The notes beneath the pieces were generated by a model. The model did not search any database and was not told the DNA's origin. It worked only from the letters and a program-made list of their open reading frames with translations. Positions 6,348 through 12,657 of a stretch of DNA of 17,968 nt are shown piece by piece. Source of the stretch: an uncultured Megasphaera sp. (GTDB taxonomy: Bacteria > Bacillota > Negativicutes > Veillonellales > Megasphaeraceae); NCBI GenBank assembly GCA_902464195.1, contig CABQJB010000018.1:1-17968 (forward strand), in the 5' to 3' direction. Each line of letters begins with the position of its first letter. Position 1 is the stretch's first letter. Position numbers and translations under genes: made by a program.

Positions 6348-6977
6348 ATGATGATGAAGAAAATATTAATGCTCGCCCTGAGCAGCCTCATGGTCCTGGG
6401 CCTGGCTGCCTGTGGCAATACGAATGGCGCCGATGCCTCGTCCAGCGCCTCGAAAAAGATCGATACGGCGGCCCAGGCTCCGGCCAAGGGCAATGGCAAG
6501 ACCCTGGTCGTTTACTTTTCGGCCGGCGGCCATACCAAGAAGGTAGCCAACTACATCGCCAAAGCGACCAACGGCGACGTCATGGAACTGAAGCCGGTCC
6601 AGGAATACACCGAAGCCGACATGGATTACAATAATAAAGACAGCCGGACGACGCGCGAACGCGACGATGCCAGCCTGCGCGACATCCCCCTGGTCAAGGA
6701 CAAGGCTGATAACTGGGAAGGCTACGACACGGTCTTCATCGGCTATCCTATCTGGTGGGGCGGCGCCGCCTGGCCGGTAGATAATTTCATCAAACACAAT
6801 GACTTCAGCGGAAAGACGGTCATCCCCTTTGCCACGTCGGCCAGCTCGGGCCTGGGCAACAGCGGCGAAGAGTTACAGCAGATGGCCGGTACGGGCAACT
6901 GGCTGGAAGGCAAGCGCTTCCCGTCAGAGGCTTCTGAAAGTGATGTCCGGCAGTGGATACAGAGTCTGAATCGGTAA
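6348..6977 (+). CDS. Flavodoxin-like lipoprotein
   Basis: A 209-residue protein. The start MMMKKILMLALSSLMVLGLAAC has a lipobox (LAAC) with the lipidated cysteine at C22, followed by a low-complexity Ala/Ser linker to about residue 48. The rest is a flavodoxin domain: TLVVYFSAGGHTKKVA holds the FMN phosphate loop (SAGGHT, residues 58-63), and IGYPIWWGGAAWPV near 131-144 is the second flavin-contact loop. It should bind FMN and carry or use electrons while anchored to a membrane outside the cytoplasm. AGGAGG lies 7 bp before ATG 6348. Operon B. No clear terminator is seen after it. Confidence 0.92.
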   Translation: MMMKKILMLALSSLMVLGLAACGNTNGADASSSASKKIDTAAQAPAKGNGKTLVVYFSAGGHTKKVANYIAKATNGDVMELKPVQEYTEADMDYNNKDSRTTRERDDASLRDIPLVKDKADNWEGYDTVFIGYPIWWGGAAWPVDNFIKHNDFSGKTVIPFATSASSGLGNSGEELQQMAGTGNWLEGKRFPSEASESDVRQWIQSLNR

Positions 6978-7069
6978 TCGTCTATATCGGAACGGTTCCC
7001 GGGTATGACGCCACCTTACTCGATAAGTAATCAGAAACTTGAAAAGGTATGTACGTCACACGTCTATGG

Positions 7070-7170
7070 TCATACGAAAAAAATATCCAGAGATAAATTA
7101 TAAGTGTTTTACATTTCAATGCCCGTCTGCTAAGATAAAAATGTAATCAGAAGTGCAGAAAGGAGGTCGA
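7070..7170 (+). promoter_or_regulatory. Diverged copy of operon A promoter, before the metallophosphoesterase gene
   Basis: TTTACA (7108-7113), 17 bp, TAAGAT (7131-7136). AATATCCAGAGATA (7082-7095) lies 12 bp before the -35, with ATAAG in the gap. The whole stretch, including an AGGAGGTCGA ribosome site at 7161-7170, aligns base by base with 3872-3974. The 92 bases between the flavodoxin lipoprotein stop and this copy show only a short GGAACgGTTCC dyad (7009-7019 region) and no gene. Confidence 0.75.
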
Positions 7171-7218
7171 TTGGTCACGGCCGGCCGCGGCTGGTATGCC
7201 TGCGGCACCTACGCGTGA
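7171..7218 (+). pseudogene. Cupin gene fragment fused to a ribosome site; 15-codon reading frame
   Basis: Bases 7172-7197 are identical to 4387-4412 inside the cupin gene (26 of 26). Compared with operon A, about 415 bp between the ribosome site and cupin codon 68 are missing. The fragment stays in the cupin frame: starting from TTG 7171, 4 bp after AGGAGG (7161-7166), it reads MVTAGRGWYACGTYA and stops at TGA 7216-7218. That stop overlaps the GTG (7215) of the metallophosphoesterase frame, so translation could pass on by coupling. Most likely a scar of duplication and deletion, now acting as leader sequence. Confidence 0.7.
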
Positions 7219-8354
7219 GCAGGCTCTTTTTGCGTATCGTGAGGGTGATTCTTTTGAAACAACGTCATTACTTTTATTTCATCTTAGCCTTGATCGGCGA
7301 GTTGTCGATATGGGGACAATGGGCTTTATTCCGCCATATCCTGCCAGTACGGCAGGACGTCTTGCTCGGACTGATGGCCCTGCTGCCGGTTGTCTATGCC
7401 ATGCCGTACATCCTGTCTGACCGCCTGCCGGCCCGTGTGACGAGGGGATTGGCTCGTTTTGGCGGTTATTGGTTTGCTTTTTCCTACTACGCGACGCTGC
7501 TCCTGGTGCCGGGCCTAGTGCTCTGGCTGCTTTGCCAGATTGGCGGCCTGGACGATGTCTGGCAGTCTTCGATTGCCGTCCATTATAGTGCCATCGCTTT
7601 GGGCCTGACCTGGCTGCTCCTGGCTGTCGGGGCCTGGCGCGGCCATCATCACGTGGTCCGCACTATCGATATCGTGACGGATAAACCGATTGCCCGCGAT
7701 TTTTCCCTGGCTTTTGTCAGCGATATCCACCTGGGTCCGGTACTGGGGCTGGACTTCAGCCGTCAGCTGCGGCGCGATTTGAATGACGTCCATGCCGATA
7801 TGGTGCTCATCGGCGGGGATATCATTGATGGCAACTTGAAATATGTCTTATATGAAGGCAGTTTTTCGGGACTGAAAGGCATACAGGCTCCGGCCGGAGT
7901 GTACGCCGTTATGGGGAATCACGATACGTATGGAGAAGACTTGCCTTTGGAAGAAATGGCCTTGTCGCGCTGCGGTATCCGCTGCCTCAATGGGGAAACG
8001 GTCCATCCCCTGCCCGGCGTCGTCCTCTTCGGACGGGAAGATTATTACTGCGCACCGTCGGCACCGGTTGAAGCGGCGCCGGAACAGGCCTTTTCGATTT
8101 TTATGGAACATGAGCCCCTGCATATTGTCCAGGCGGCAGAAAAAGGCTGGGATTTACATGTCAGCGGGCATACGCATGCCGGACAGTTCTGGCCGAACCG
8201 CTGGGTCATACGGCGTCTCTTCGCCCTGGATTACGGCCTGAAATCGTTTCAACAGCTCACGGCTGTCGTATCGAGCGGGTATGGGGCCTGGGGGGAACTG
8301 TTCCGCCTGGGGCCGGCTCCGGAAATCGTGTGTATCCGGGTACGCCGGGCCTAA
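7215..8354 (+). CDS. Membrane-anchored metallophosphoesterase
   Basis: Up to 379 residues. The N-terminal 145 residues hold about four hydrophobic segments (near 20-40, 48-66, 86-108, 120-141). The C-terminal domain is a calcineurin-type phosphoesterase with all motifs in order: SDIHLG (D170, H172), GGDIID (D202), GNHD (234-237), MEHEP (H299) and GHTHAGQ (318-324). This is the YkuE/YaeI-like type; some relatives act on lipid pyrophosphates or UDP-diacylglucosamine, but the substrate here is not readable. The start is uncertain. GTG 7215 overlaps the stop of the upstream 15-codon frame but has no ribosome site, while TTG 7254 has GAGGGTGA 5 bp upstream and would give 366 residues. Driven by the promoter copy at 7108. 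Confidence 0.88.
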   Translation: MSRLFLRIVRVILLKQRHYFYFILALIGELSIWGQWALFRHILPVRQDVLLGLMALLPVVYAMPYILSDRLPARVTRGLARFGGYWFAFSYYATLLLVPGLVLWLLCQIGGLDDVWQSSIAVHYSAIALGLTWLLLAVGAWRGHHHVVRTIDIVTDKPIARDFSLAFVSDIHLGPVLGLDFSRQLRRDLNDVHADMVLIGGDIIDGNLKYVLYEGSFSGLKGIQAPAGVYAVMGNHDTYGEDLPLEEMALSRCGIRCLNGETVHPLPGVVLFGREDYYCAPSAPVEAAPEQAFSIFMEHEPLHIVQAAEKGWDLHVSGHTHAGQFWPNRWVIRRLFALDYGLKSFQQLTAVVSSGYGAWGELFRLGPAPEIVCIRVRRA

Positions 8355-8420
8355 GTGGTGCGGCCGGACACGGTCGTCGGCGGCGTGCCGGCTCACTTCA
8401 TCAAGGCCATCAAGGTCTAG
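8355..8420 (+). pseudogene. Possible 3' remnant of a hexapeptide acetyltransferase gene
   Basis: Directly after the metallophosphoesterase stop codon, in the same frame, the DNA reads VVRPDTVVGGVPAHFIKAIKV and then TAG (8418-8420). V-V-G-G-V-P-A-x-x-I-K-x-I-K is the usual tail of left-handed beta-helix (hexapeptide) acetyltransferases. Nothing upstream continues the gene. The remnant overlaps the end of the minus-strand LysR gene. It is short, so chance cannot be excluded. Confidence 0.45.
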
Positions 8421-9336
8421 GCGGTGTCATCGCGTCCAAGGAAGCCTTTTCCTGCTTCAAGAGCTGGATGAATTGCTGCGTCCCCTTGGAGAACAGCTGG
8501 AAACGCTTCCAGGCGATAAGCAGCCGGTCGGAAATGGGTGGGTCCAGGAGGCGGAAACAGAGTGTATCATCGTCTTCTGGGACGCGGATGATCTTTTCCA
8601 GCATGATGCAGGAACCCAGCCCTTCGCTGACCATGAGGGACGCATTATAGGCCAGGCTGTATGTGGCGCTGATGTTCAGGTCTGCGAAGGACTTTTTTAA
8701 CCATACTTGCAGCCTGTCAGTATGATTTTCACCCTGTAAGACCTGATTGGATACGATGAGTTTTTCATCCCACAGATCCTGCGGGGTGATTTTTTCTTTT
8801 TGCGAGAGCGGATTATCGCGGCGCAGGAGGAGGCCCCAATGGTCGACGGTCGGGCAGGGGAGGACTTCGTATTTTTCCATATCGACATGACCATAAACGA
8901 TGGCCATATCAATGAGGTTTTTGTCGAGAAGTTCCATCATAGCCGGGCCGTCGCCGCTGGTGATATGGAAATGCAGGTGGGGATACCTGGCCTGGATGTC
9001 ATGGGCGGCGTGCATGAGGAAGCGGACGCTGTCTGATTCGGCCGAGCCAATGCGGATGGTCCCGTTAAGTTCGGTGTCGTCGCTGCGCAGTTCCTGCTCC
9101 GTATTGCTGGCCAGGGATAAGAGTTCTTCCGCCCGCTTTTTCAGGAACAAGCCGTCTTCGGTCAGGGTGATGCGCCGGGGGCCGCGGATCATCAATTCTT
9201 TGCCCAGCATATCTTCCATGTCCCGCAGCTGCCGCGACAGCGTCGGCTGGGACAGGTGCAGGGCTTCGGCGGCATGGGTGATGCTTTCTTCGCGGGCGAC
9301 GGTCAGAAAGTAATGGAGTACCCGTAAATCTAACAT
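8410..9336 (-). CDS. LysR-family regulator 1
   Basis: A 308-residue LysR-type regulator. Residues 1-60 are the winged helix-turn-helix (LHYFLTVAREESITHAAEALHLSQPTLSRQLRDME), followed by the linker helix and a periplasmic-binding-like effector domain from about 90 (GTIRIGSAESDS). The start ATG 9336 is set by the canonical LysR opening MLDLRVLHYF; the open frame extends upstream into the preceding regulator gene, but that part is not LysR-like. Its ribosome site lies in the last codons of LysR 2, and only 5 bp separate the two genes, so they form one minus-strand operon. Effector unknown. Converges with the metallophosphoesterase gene and overlaps the acetyltransferase remnant. Confidence 0.93.
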   Translation of the reverse strand: MLDLRVLHYFLTVAREESITHAAEALHLSQPTLSRQLRDMEDMLGKELMIRGPRRITLTEDGLFLKKRAEELLSLASNTEQELRSDDTELNGTIRIGSAESDSVRFLMHAAHDIQARYPHLHFHITSGDGPAMMELLDKNLIDMAIVYGHVDMEKYEVLPCPTVDHWGLLLRRDNPLSQKEKITPQDLWDEKLIVSNQVLQGENHTDRLQVWLKKSFADLNISATYSLAYNASLMVSEGLGSCIMLEKIIRVPEDDDTLCFRLLDPPISDRLLIAWKRFQLFSKGTQQFIQLLKQEKASLDAMTPPRP

Positions 9337-9341
9337 GATAA

Positions 9342-10241
9342 TCAGTCCTTTCCCTGCCCATGGATTTCTTCTTTCAGGCTTTTCAAGAAGGCTTCGCATG
9401 TCGGCGACAGGAGCTGGTATTTCTTCCAGGCCACGAGACACGAGACGGTGACGGCCGGTTCCAGGGGGATGAAGGCCAGGTCTGGTGTCTGGAGCTGGAA
9501 GAGTCCGTTAATGCCGATGGCGCTGGTAATGCCCGTCCGGATGAGCTGGGCCGCATTGGCGATGAGGTCGAATTTTCCGACGACCTTCAAGGTCTCTGTT
9601 GTCACTTTCCCTTGGGACCACTGACTGACGTCGAAGGCTGCCGTGGCGGTCCGCGACGAGACGAGCAGGGGAATCTGGCGCAAGGTATCGGCCGTGATGG
9701 CTGGCAGCTGGGCCCAGGGCGTGTCACTGCGGGTGATGATGCCGACCCGGTTGCTTTCGGGCAGGCGCAGGAATTCGTATTTTTCCGGATTGAAAGGCTC
9801 GATGAAGAGGGCGAAGTCGATGAGGCCGTGGGAAAGCTTTTCTTCGACCGTATCGGCATTGCCTGTAAAGAGCTCACACGTAATGGCAGGGTGTTTCCGC
9901 TGCAGTTTGGCAAAGGTGTCGGTCAGGAAGTGTATGATCGGTGTTTCGCCGGCGCCGATGCGGATACAACCCGTCAGTTCCGGCTGGTCGTCGCTGATTT
10001 CGGCTTTCGTCTGCTGGACGAGGGATACGATTTCCTCGGCCCGCTGGCGCAGGCGGATGCCCTCTTCCGTGAGCAGCGTGCTGCGGTTAGTCCGGACGAA
10101 GAGCTGTTTGCCCAATTCCTGTTCCAGATCGGCCATCTGCCGGGACAACGTCGGCTGTGTGATGTGCAGCATATTGGCAGCGCCGGTCATGTTCTGTTCC
10201 CTGGCGACGGCCAGGAAGTATTGCAGGGTTCGTATTTCCAT
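9342..10241 (-). CDS. LysR-family regulator 2
   Basis: A 299-residue LysR-type regulator: HTH at residues 1-60 (LQYFLAVAREQNMTGAANMLHITQPTLSRQMADLE) and effector domain from about 91 (GCIRIGAGETPI). It is clearly related to LysR 1 in the DNA-binding part, with the QPTLSRQ recognition helix identical and overall clear divergence, so an old tandem duplication is likely. AGGAGG is 6 bp before the ATG. It is divergent from the flavodoxin gene at 10398, the classic LysR layout in which the regulator controls its divergent neighbour through a shared site. Its promoter and the presumed operator are in 10272-10325. Confidence 0.94.
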   Translation of the reverse strand: MEIRTLQYFLAVAREQNMTGAANMLHITQPTLSRQMADLEQELGKQLFVRTNRSTLLTEEGIRLRQRAEEIVSLVQQTKAEISDDQPELTGCIRIGAGETPIIHFLTDTFAKLQRKHPAITCELFTGNADTVEEKLSHGLIDFALFIEPFNPEKYEFLRLPESNRVGIITRSDTPWAQLPAITADTLRQIPLLVSSRTATAAFDVSQWSQGKVTTETLKVVGKFDLIANAAQLIRTGITSAIGINGLFQLQTPDLAFIPLEPAVTVSCLVAWKKYQLLSPTCEAFLKSLKEEIHGQGKD

Positions 10242-10271
10242 GGAGTTCCTCCTAGGGTATGGATTTTCTTT

Positions 10272-10300
10272 AGTATACGACGTTTGAGAAAAAACTGCAA
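10272..10300 (-). promoter_or_regulatory. Promoter of the tandem LysR operon
   Basis: On the minus strand: TTGCAG (10300-10295), 17-bp spacer, TATACT (10277-10272), about 30 bp before the LysR 2 start codon. Confidence 0.65.
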
Positions 10301-10311
10301 TACAATTGATG

Positions 10312-10325
10312 AATGTCTAGACATT
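10312..10325. promoter_or_regulatory. Palindromic operator candidate between LysR 2 and flavodoxin
   Basis: AATGTCTAGACATT is a perfect 14-bp palindrome. It lies 11 bp from the LysR 2 -35 and 12 bp from the flavodoxin -35, that is, midway between divergent promoters. Degenerate versions are found at the same 12-bp distance from the -35 in the two related promoters (3886-3899, 7082-7095). A LysR binding site is the natural reading. Confidence 0.65.
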
Positions 10326-10337
10326 TGATATAAGCTT

Positions 10338-10366
10338 TTTACATTCAAGGAGCAGGCTGATATGAT
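10338..10366 (+). promoter_or_regulatory. Promoter of the flavodoxin gene
   Basis: TTTACA (10338-10343), 17 bp, TATGAT (10361-10366), with ATAAG immediately upstream of the -35 region. Same design as the promoters at 3912 and 7108. Confidence 0.75.
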
Positions 10367-10397
10367 AATGCTGTAAGCAATATGAAAAGGAGATCTT

Positions 10398-10919
10398 ATG
10401 ATGAAGATGTTAATTGTTTATTATTCTTGGTCCAATGGCAACACGGCCAAAATCGCCGAACAGATGCAGCGGGCTACGGGAGCTGATATTGCTCGTATTC
10501 AAACGGTAAAGCCTTATGAAGGAAGCTATATGGAAGTCGTCGACCAGGGGCAGCGCGAAGTACAGGCAGGGTATAAACCGGCCATCCAGCCTTTAGCCTA
10601 TGACCCGTCCGATTATGACGTCATTGCCGTCGGGACGCCGACGTGGTGGTATACGATGGCGCCGGCCATGAAATCCTTTTTGGAAAGCCAGGACTGGCAG
10701 CAGAAGACGGTCATTCCCTTCATGACCCATGGAGGCTGGCCGGGACATGTCATCAAAGACATGAAGCGGGACTGCAGCGGGGCAGCCTTTGGCCCGTCTA
10801 TGGAAATCCAGTTTGATTCCAATGGCGGCAGCGACATGGTCACCAAGGCTTCTGCCGTAGACCATTGGATTCAGCAGGTCAAAACGGGATACAGCTCGAA
10901 AGCGCAATCCGCTGAGTAA
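10398..10919 (+). CDS. Flavodoxin
   Basis: A 173-residue cytoplasmic flavodoxin-fold protein without a signal peptide. MLIVYYSWSNGNTAKIAEQM carries the FMN phosphate loop SWSNGNT (residues 10-16), and VGTPTWWYTMAPAM near residues 77-90 is the loop over the flavin ring. Size and motifs fit the Flavodoxin_4 group, which includes NAD(P)H-linked quinone or nitro reductases as well as electron carriers. AAGGAG (10387-10392) serves ATG 10398 or 10401. It stands alone, divergent from the LysR pair, and ends just before a repeat that carries a terminator. Confidence 0.93.
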   Translation: MMKMLIVYYSWSNGNTAKIAEQMQRATGADIARIQTVKPYEGSYMEVVDQGQREVQAGYKPAIQPLAYDPSDYDVIAVGTPTWWYTMAPAMKSFLESQDWQQKTVIPFMTHGGWPGHVIKDMKRDCSGAAFGPSMEIQFDSNGGSDMVTKASAVDHWIQQVKTGYSSKAQSAE

Positions 10920-11001
10920 TAACTAACGGTTTATAGTGCAAAACGAGATGAGACTTCTGTAAGGGCTTCGTTTTCTTTATACTATACGTGTTGAAAGAAA
11001 T
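10915..11001 (+). repeat. Dispersed 87-bp repeat, copy A, with embedded terminator
   Basis: Over the 70 bases 10921-10990 it matches 13561-13630 at 61 positions without a gap, and the similarity runs on to GAAAGAAAT with one 1-base gap. The hairpin 10946-10973 followed by TTTTCTTT terminates the flavodoxin transcript; it has several G-T pairs where copy B has Watson-Crick pairs. TATAGT near the left end and ACTATA near the right end are inverted to each other. TATACT (10978-10983) may act as a -10 for the next gene. Confidence 0.75.
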
Positions 11002-11036
11002 AAAAGACATGTATTCTTAAAGGAGCGTTATTACAA

Positions 11037-11348
11037 ATGAAAAACAATATGTTCAAAAAAATGGTATCTGTTATGGTCTTGTCCCTGTCTTTAGTCAGCG
11101 GTGCTGCTTTTGCGGCTTCTGCTGATGTACAGCCGTATGGGGAAAACAGAGATTATCAGGCAGCTGTCGCCGACAGTATGCCGGATACTATGGCACAGGG
11201 CCCGGCAGCGCATACATATAGTGAAAATGGTGATTACCAGGCTGCTGTCGTTGGATACGTCCCAACTGCTGCCGCTCAGGGACCGCAGTCCCATGTGTAT
11301 TCTGAAAATGATGATTATACAGCCGCTCCGGCCTGGGACAACGACTAA
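11037..11348 (+). CDS. Small secreted protein with three 27-residue repeats
   Basis: A 103-residue protein. Residues 1-26 are a Sec signal (MKNNMFKKM, hydrophobic core, cleavage after AFA). The mature part of about 77 residues consists of three imperfect repeats, each opening with Y-[SG]-E-N-x-D-Y-x-A-A at Y34, Y61 and Y88, exactly 27 residues apart; the third is cut short and ends with DND. It is acidic, has no cysteine, and I recognise no known domain. AAAGGAG (11019-11025) is 11 bp before the ATG, a little far. It lies between the flavodoxin and alcohol dehydrogenase genes on the same strand. Function unknown. Confidence 0.8.
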   Translation: MKNNMFKKMVSVMVLSLSLVSGAAFAASADVQPYGENRDYQAAVADSMPDTMAQGPAAHTYSENGDYQAAVVGYVPTAAAQGPQSHVYSENDDYTAAPAWDND

Positions 11349-11376
11349 TTCCGGATCTGTCTCATCGAGAGGATAA

Positions 11377-11391
11377 CGCAGCCTGGCTGCG
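11377..11391. promoter_or_regulatory. Short GC-rich dyad before the alcohol dehydrogenase gene
   Basis: CGCAGCC-T-GGCTGCG, a 7-bp perfect dyad with one central base, in the 83-bp gap before the dehydrogenase. There is no T run, so it is not an intrinsic terminator. It could be an operator. I see no clear promoter in this gap. Confidence 0.35.
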
Positions 11392-11431
11392 ATGACATAA
11401 ATAATGCACATCATCAAGGAGGAAACAACCT

Positions 11432-12601
11432 ATGTTAGGTAACTTTGCATATCACAATCCGACAAAGCTCTATTTTGGGGAAGATTCGCTGCAGTTCCTC
11501 AATCAGGAACTGCCGAAATATGGGGACAATGTCGTATTGATTTACGGTGGCGGCTCCATCAAGAAGAATGGTATCTATGATGCCGTCATGCAGCTGCTCA
11601 AGCAGCAGGGCAAGCAGGTAACGGAAATCTCCGGGGTCATGCCCAATCCGACGCTGAAAAAGCTTTACGAAGGCATTGACATCGCCCGTCAGCACCAGGC
11701 CGACCTGCTGCTGGCTGTCGGCGGCGGCTCAGTCTGCGACTATGCCAAGGCTGTTGCCGTCTCGGTCCACTGCGACGAAGACCCGTGGGACAAATACTTC
11801 ATCCGCTTTAAAGAACCGGATTGCCAGATACTCCCGGTAGGCTGCGTTCTCACCATGGCCGGTACCGGTTCGGAAATGAATGCCGGCTCGGTTATCACCA
11901 ACAGCGACACGAAGCAGAAAATCGGACACATCTTTGCCAGTGAAGATGTCATGCCGAAATTCTCCATCCTCAATCCGCGCTATACCATGACCGTACCGGA
12001 ATACCAGATGAAAGCCGGTATCTATGATATCTTCAACCACATTTGCGAACAGTATTTCTCCGGTGACGACGATACGACCAGCGATTATATCAGCGAAGGC
12101 CTGATGCGGTCCGTCATCCATTCCAGCCGGATCGCTGTGAAAAATCCTCAGGATTACGAAGCCCGCAGCAATATCATGTGGACGGCTACCTGGGCTCTGA
12201 ATACGCTGATTTCCTGCGGGAAATCGGGCGACTGGATGGTTCATATGCTGGGTCAGGCCGTCGGCGGCTATACCAATGCGACGCACGGCATGACGCTGGC
12301 TGCCGTTTCCCTGCCATACTATCGCCATATCCTGCCTTATGGACTTCCTAAATTCAAGCGCTTTGCTGAAAACGTCTGGGGCGTCCAGGCTGCCGGCAAG
12401 ACGGACGAACAAGTAGCTCAGGAAGGGCTGTCCTGCATGGCAGCATGGATGAAGGAAATCGGCGTCGCCTTATCTATCCGCGAATTAGGTGCCGATGAAA
12501 CGATGCTAGAAGCCTTGGCAGATGTCACGCTGATTCTCGACGGCGGCTATAAGAAGCTGGACCGCCAGGAAATCATCGATATCTTCCGGGAAAGTTTATA
12601 A
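11432..12601 (+). CDS. Iron-containing alcohol dehydrogenase (BdhA/YqhD-like)
   Basis: A 389-residue group III alcohol dehydrogenase, full length for the family and cytoplasmic. It opens with NPTKLYFGED and has the nucleotide-binding loops YGGGSIKKNG (39-47, the NADPH-preferring pattern) and VGGGSVCDYAKA (96-107). The metal ligands expected from YqhD are all in place: D199 and H203 (D-x3-H in YDIFNH), H271 and H285 (14 apart, the second in THG). It should reduce aldehydes with NAD(P)H, as in butanol formation or removal of toxic aldehydes. AAGGAGG lies upstream of the ATG. Followed at once by a LysR gene on the same strand. Confidence 0.94.
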   Translation: MLGNFAYHNPTKLYFGEDSLQFLNQELPKYGDNVVLIYGGGSIKKNGIYDAVMQLLKQQGKQVTEISGVMPNPTLKKLYEGIDIARQHQADLLLAVGGGSVCDYAKAVAVSVHCDEDPWDKYFIRFKEPDCQILPVGCVLTMAGTGSEMNAGSVITNSDTKQKIGHIFASEDVMPKFSILNPRYTMTVPEYQMKAGIYDIFNHICEQYFSGDDDTTSDYISEGLMRSVIHSSRIAVKNPQDYEARSNIMWTATWALNTLISCGKSGDWMVHMLGQAVGGYTNATHGMTLAAVSLPYYRHILPYGLPKFKRFAENVWGVQAAGKTDEQVAQEGLSCMAAWMKEIGVALSIRELGADETMLEALADVTLILDGGYKKLDRQEIIDIFRESL

Positions 12602-12607
12602 TGTCAG

Positions 12608-12656
12608 GTCCTATCCTCTTTTATGGTATAATGAATCCATAGAAAGGGGATAGGAC
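12608..12656 (+). promoter_or_regulatory. 19-bp hairpin spanning promoter and ribosome site of LysR 3
   Basis: Left arm 12608-12626 pairs with right arm 12637-12656: 19 pairs (two of them G-T) with one bulged A at 12645 and a 10-nt loop. The loop holds the extended -10 TGgTATAAT (12624-12632), and the right arm holds the ribosome site AAAGGGG, ending two bases before the ATG at 12658. As DNA it could be an autoregulatory operator. In read-through RNA from the dehydrogenase gene it would hide the ribosome site. Confidence 0.75.
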
Positions 12657-12657
12657 T

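Noticed and set aside
7196..7420. 74-codon frame starting at the ATG just after the cupin fragment
   Set aside because: It overlaps the start of the metallophosphoesterase in another frame, has no ribosome site at proper distance and shows no protein-like pattern.
9337..9441. 35-residue N-terminal extension of LysR 1
   Set aside because: It lies inside the end of LysR 2 and precedes the canonical LysR start MLDLRVLHYF, which has its own ribosome site.
9360..10328. Plus-strand open frame (322 codons) opposite LysR 2
   Set aside because: Antisense shadow of a clear LysR gene; it also runs through the LysR promoter and operator.
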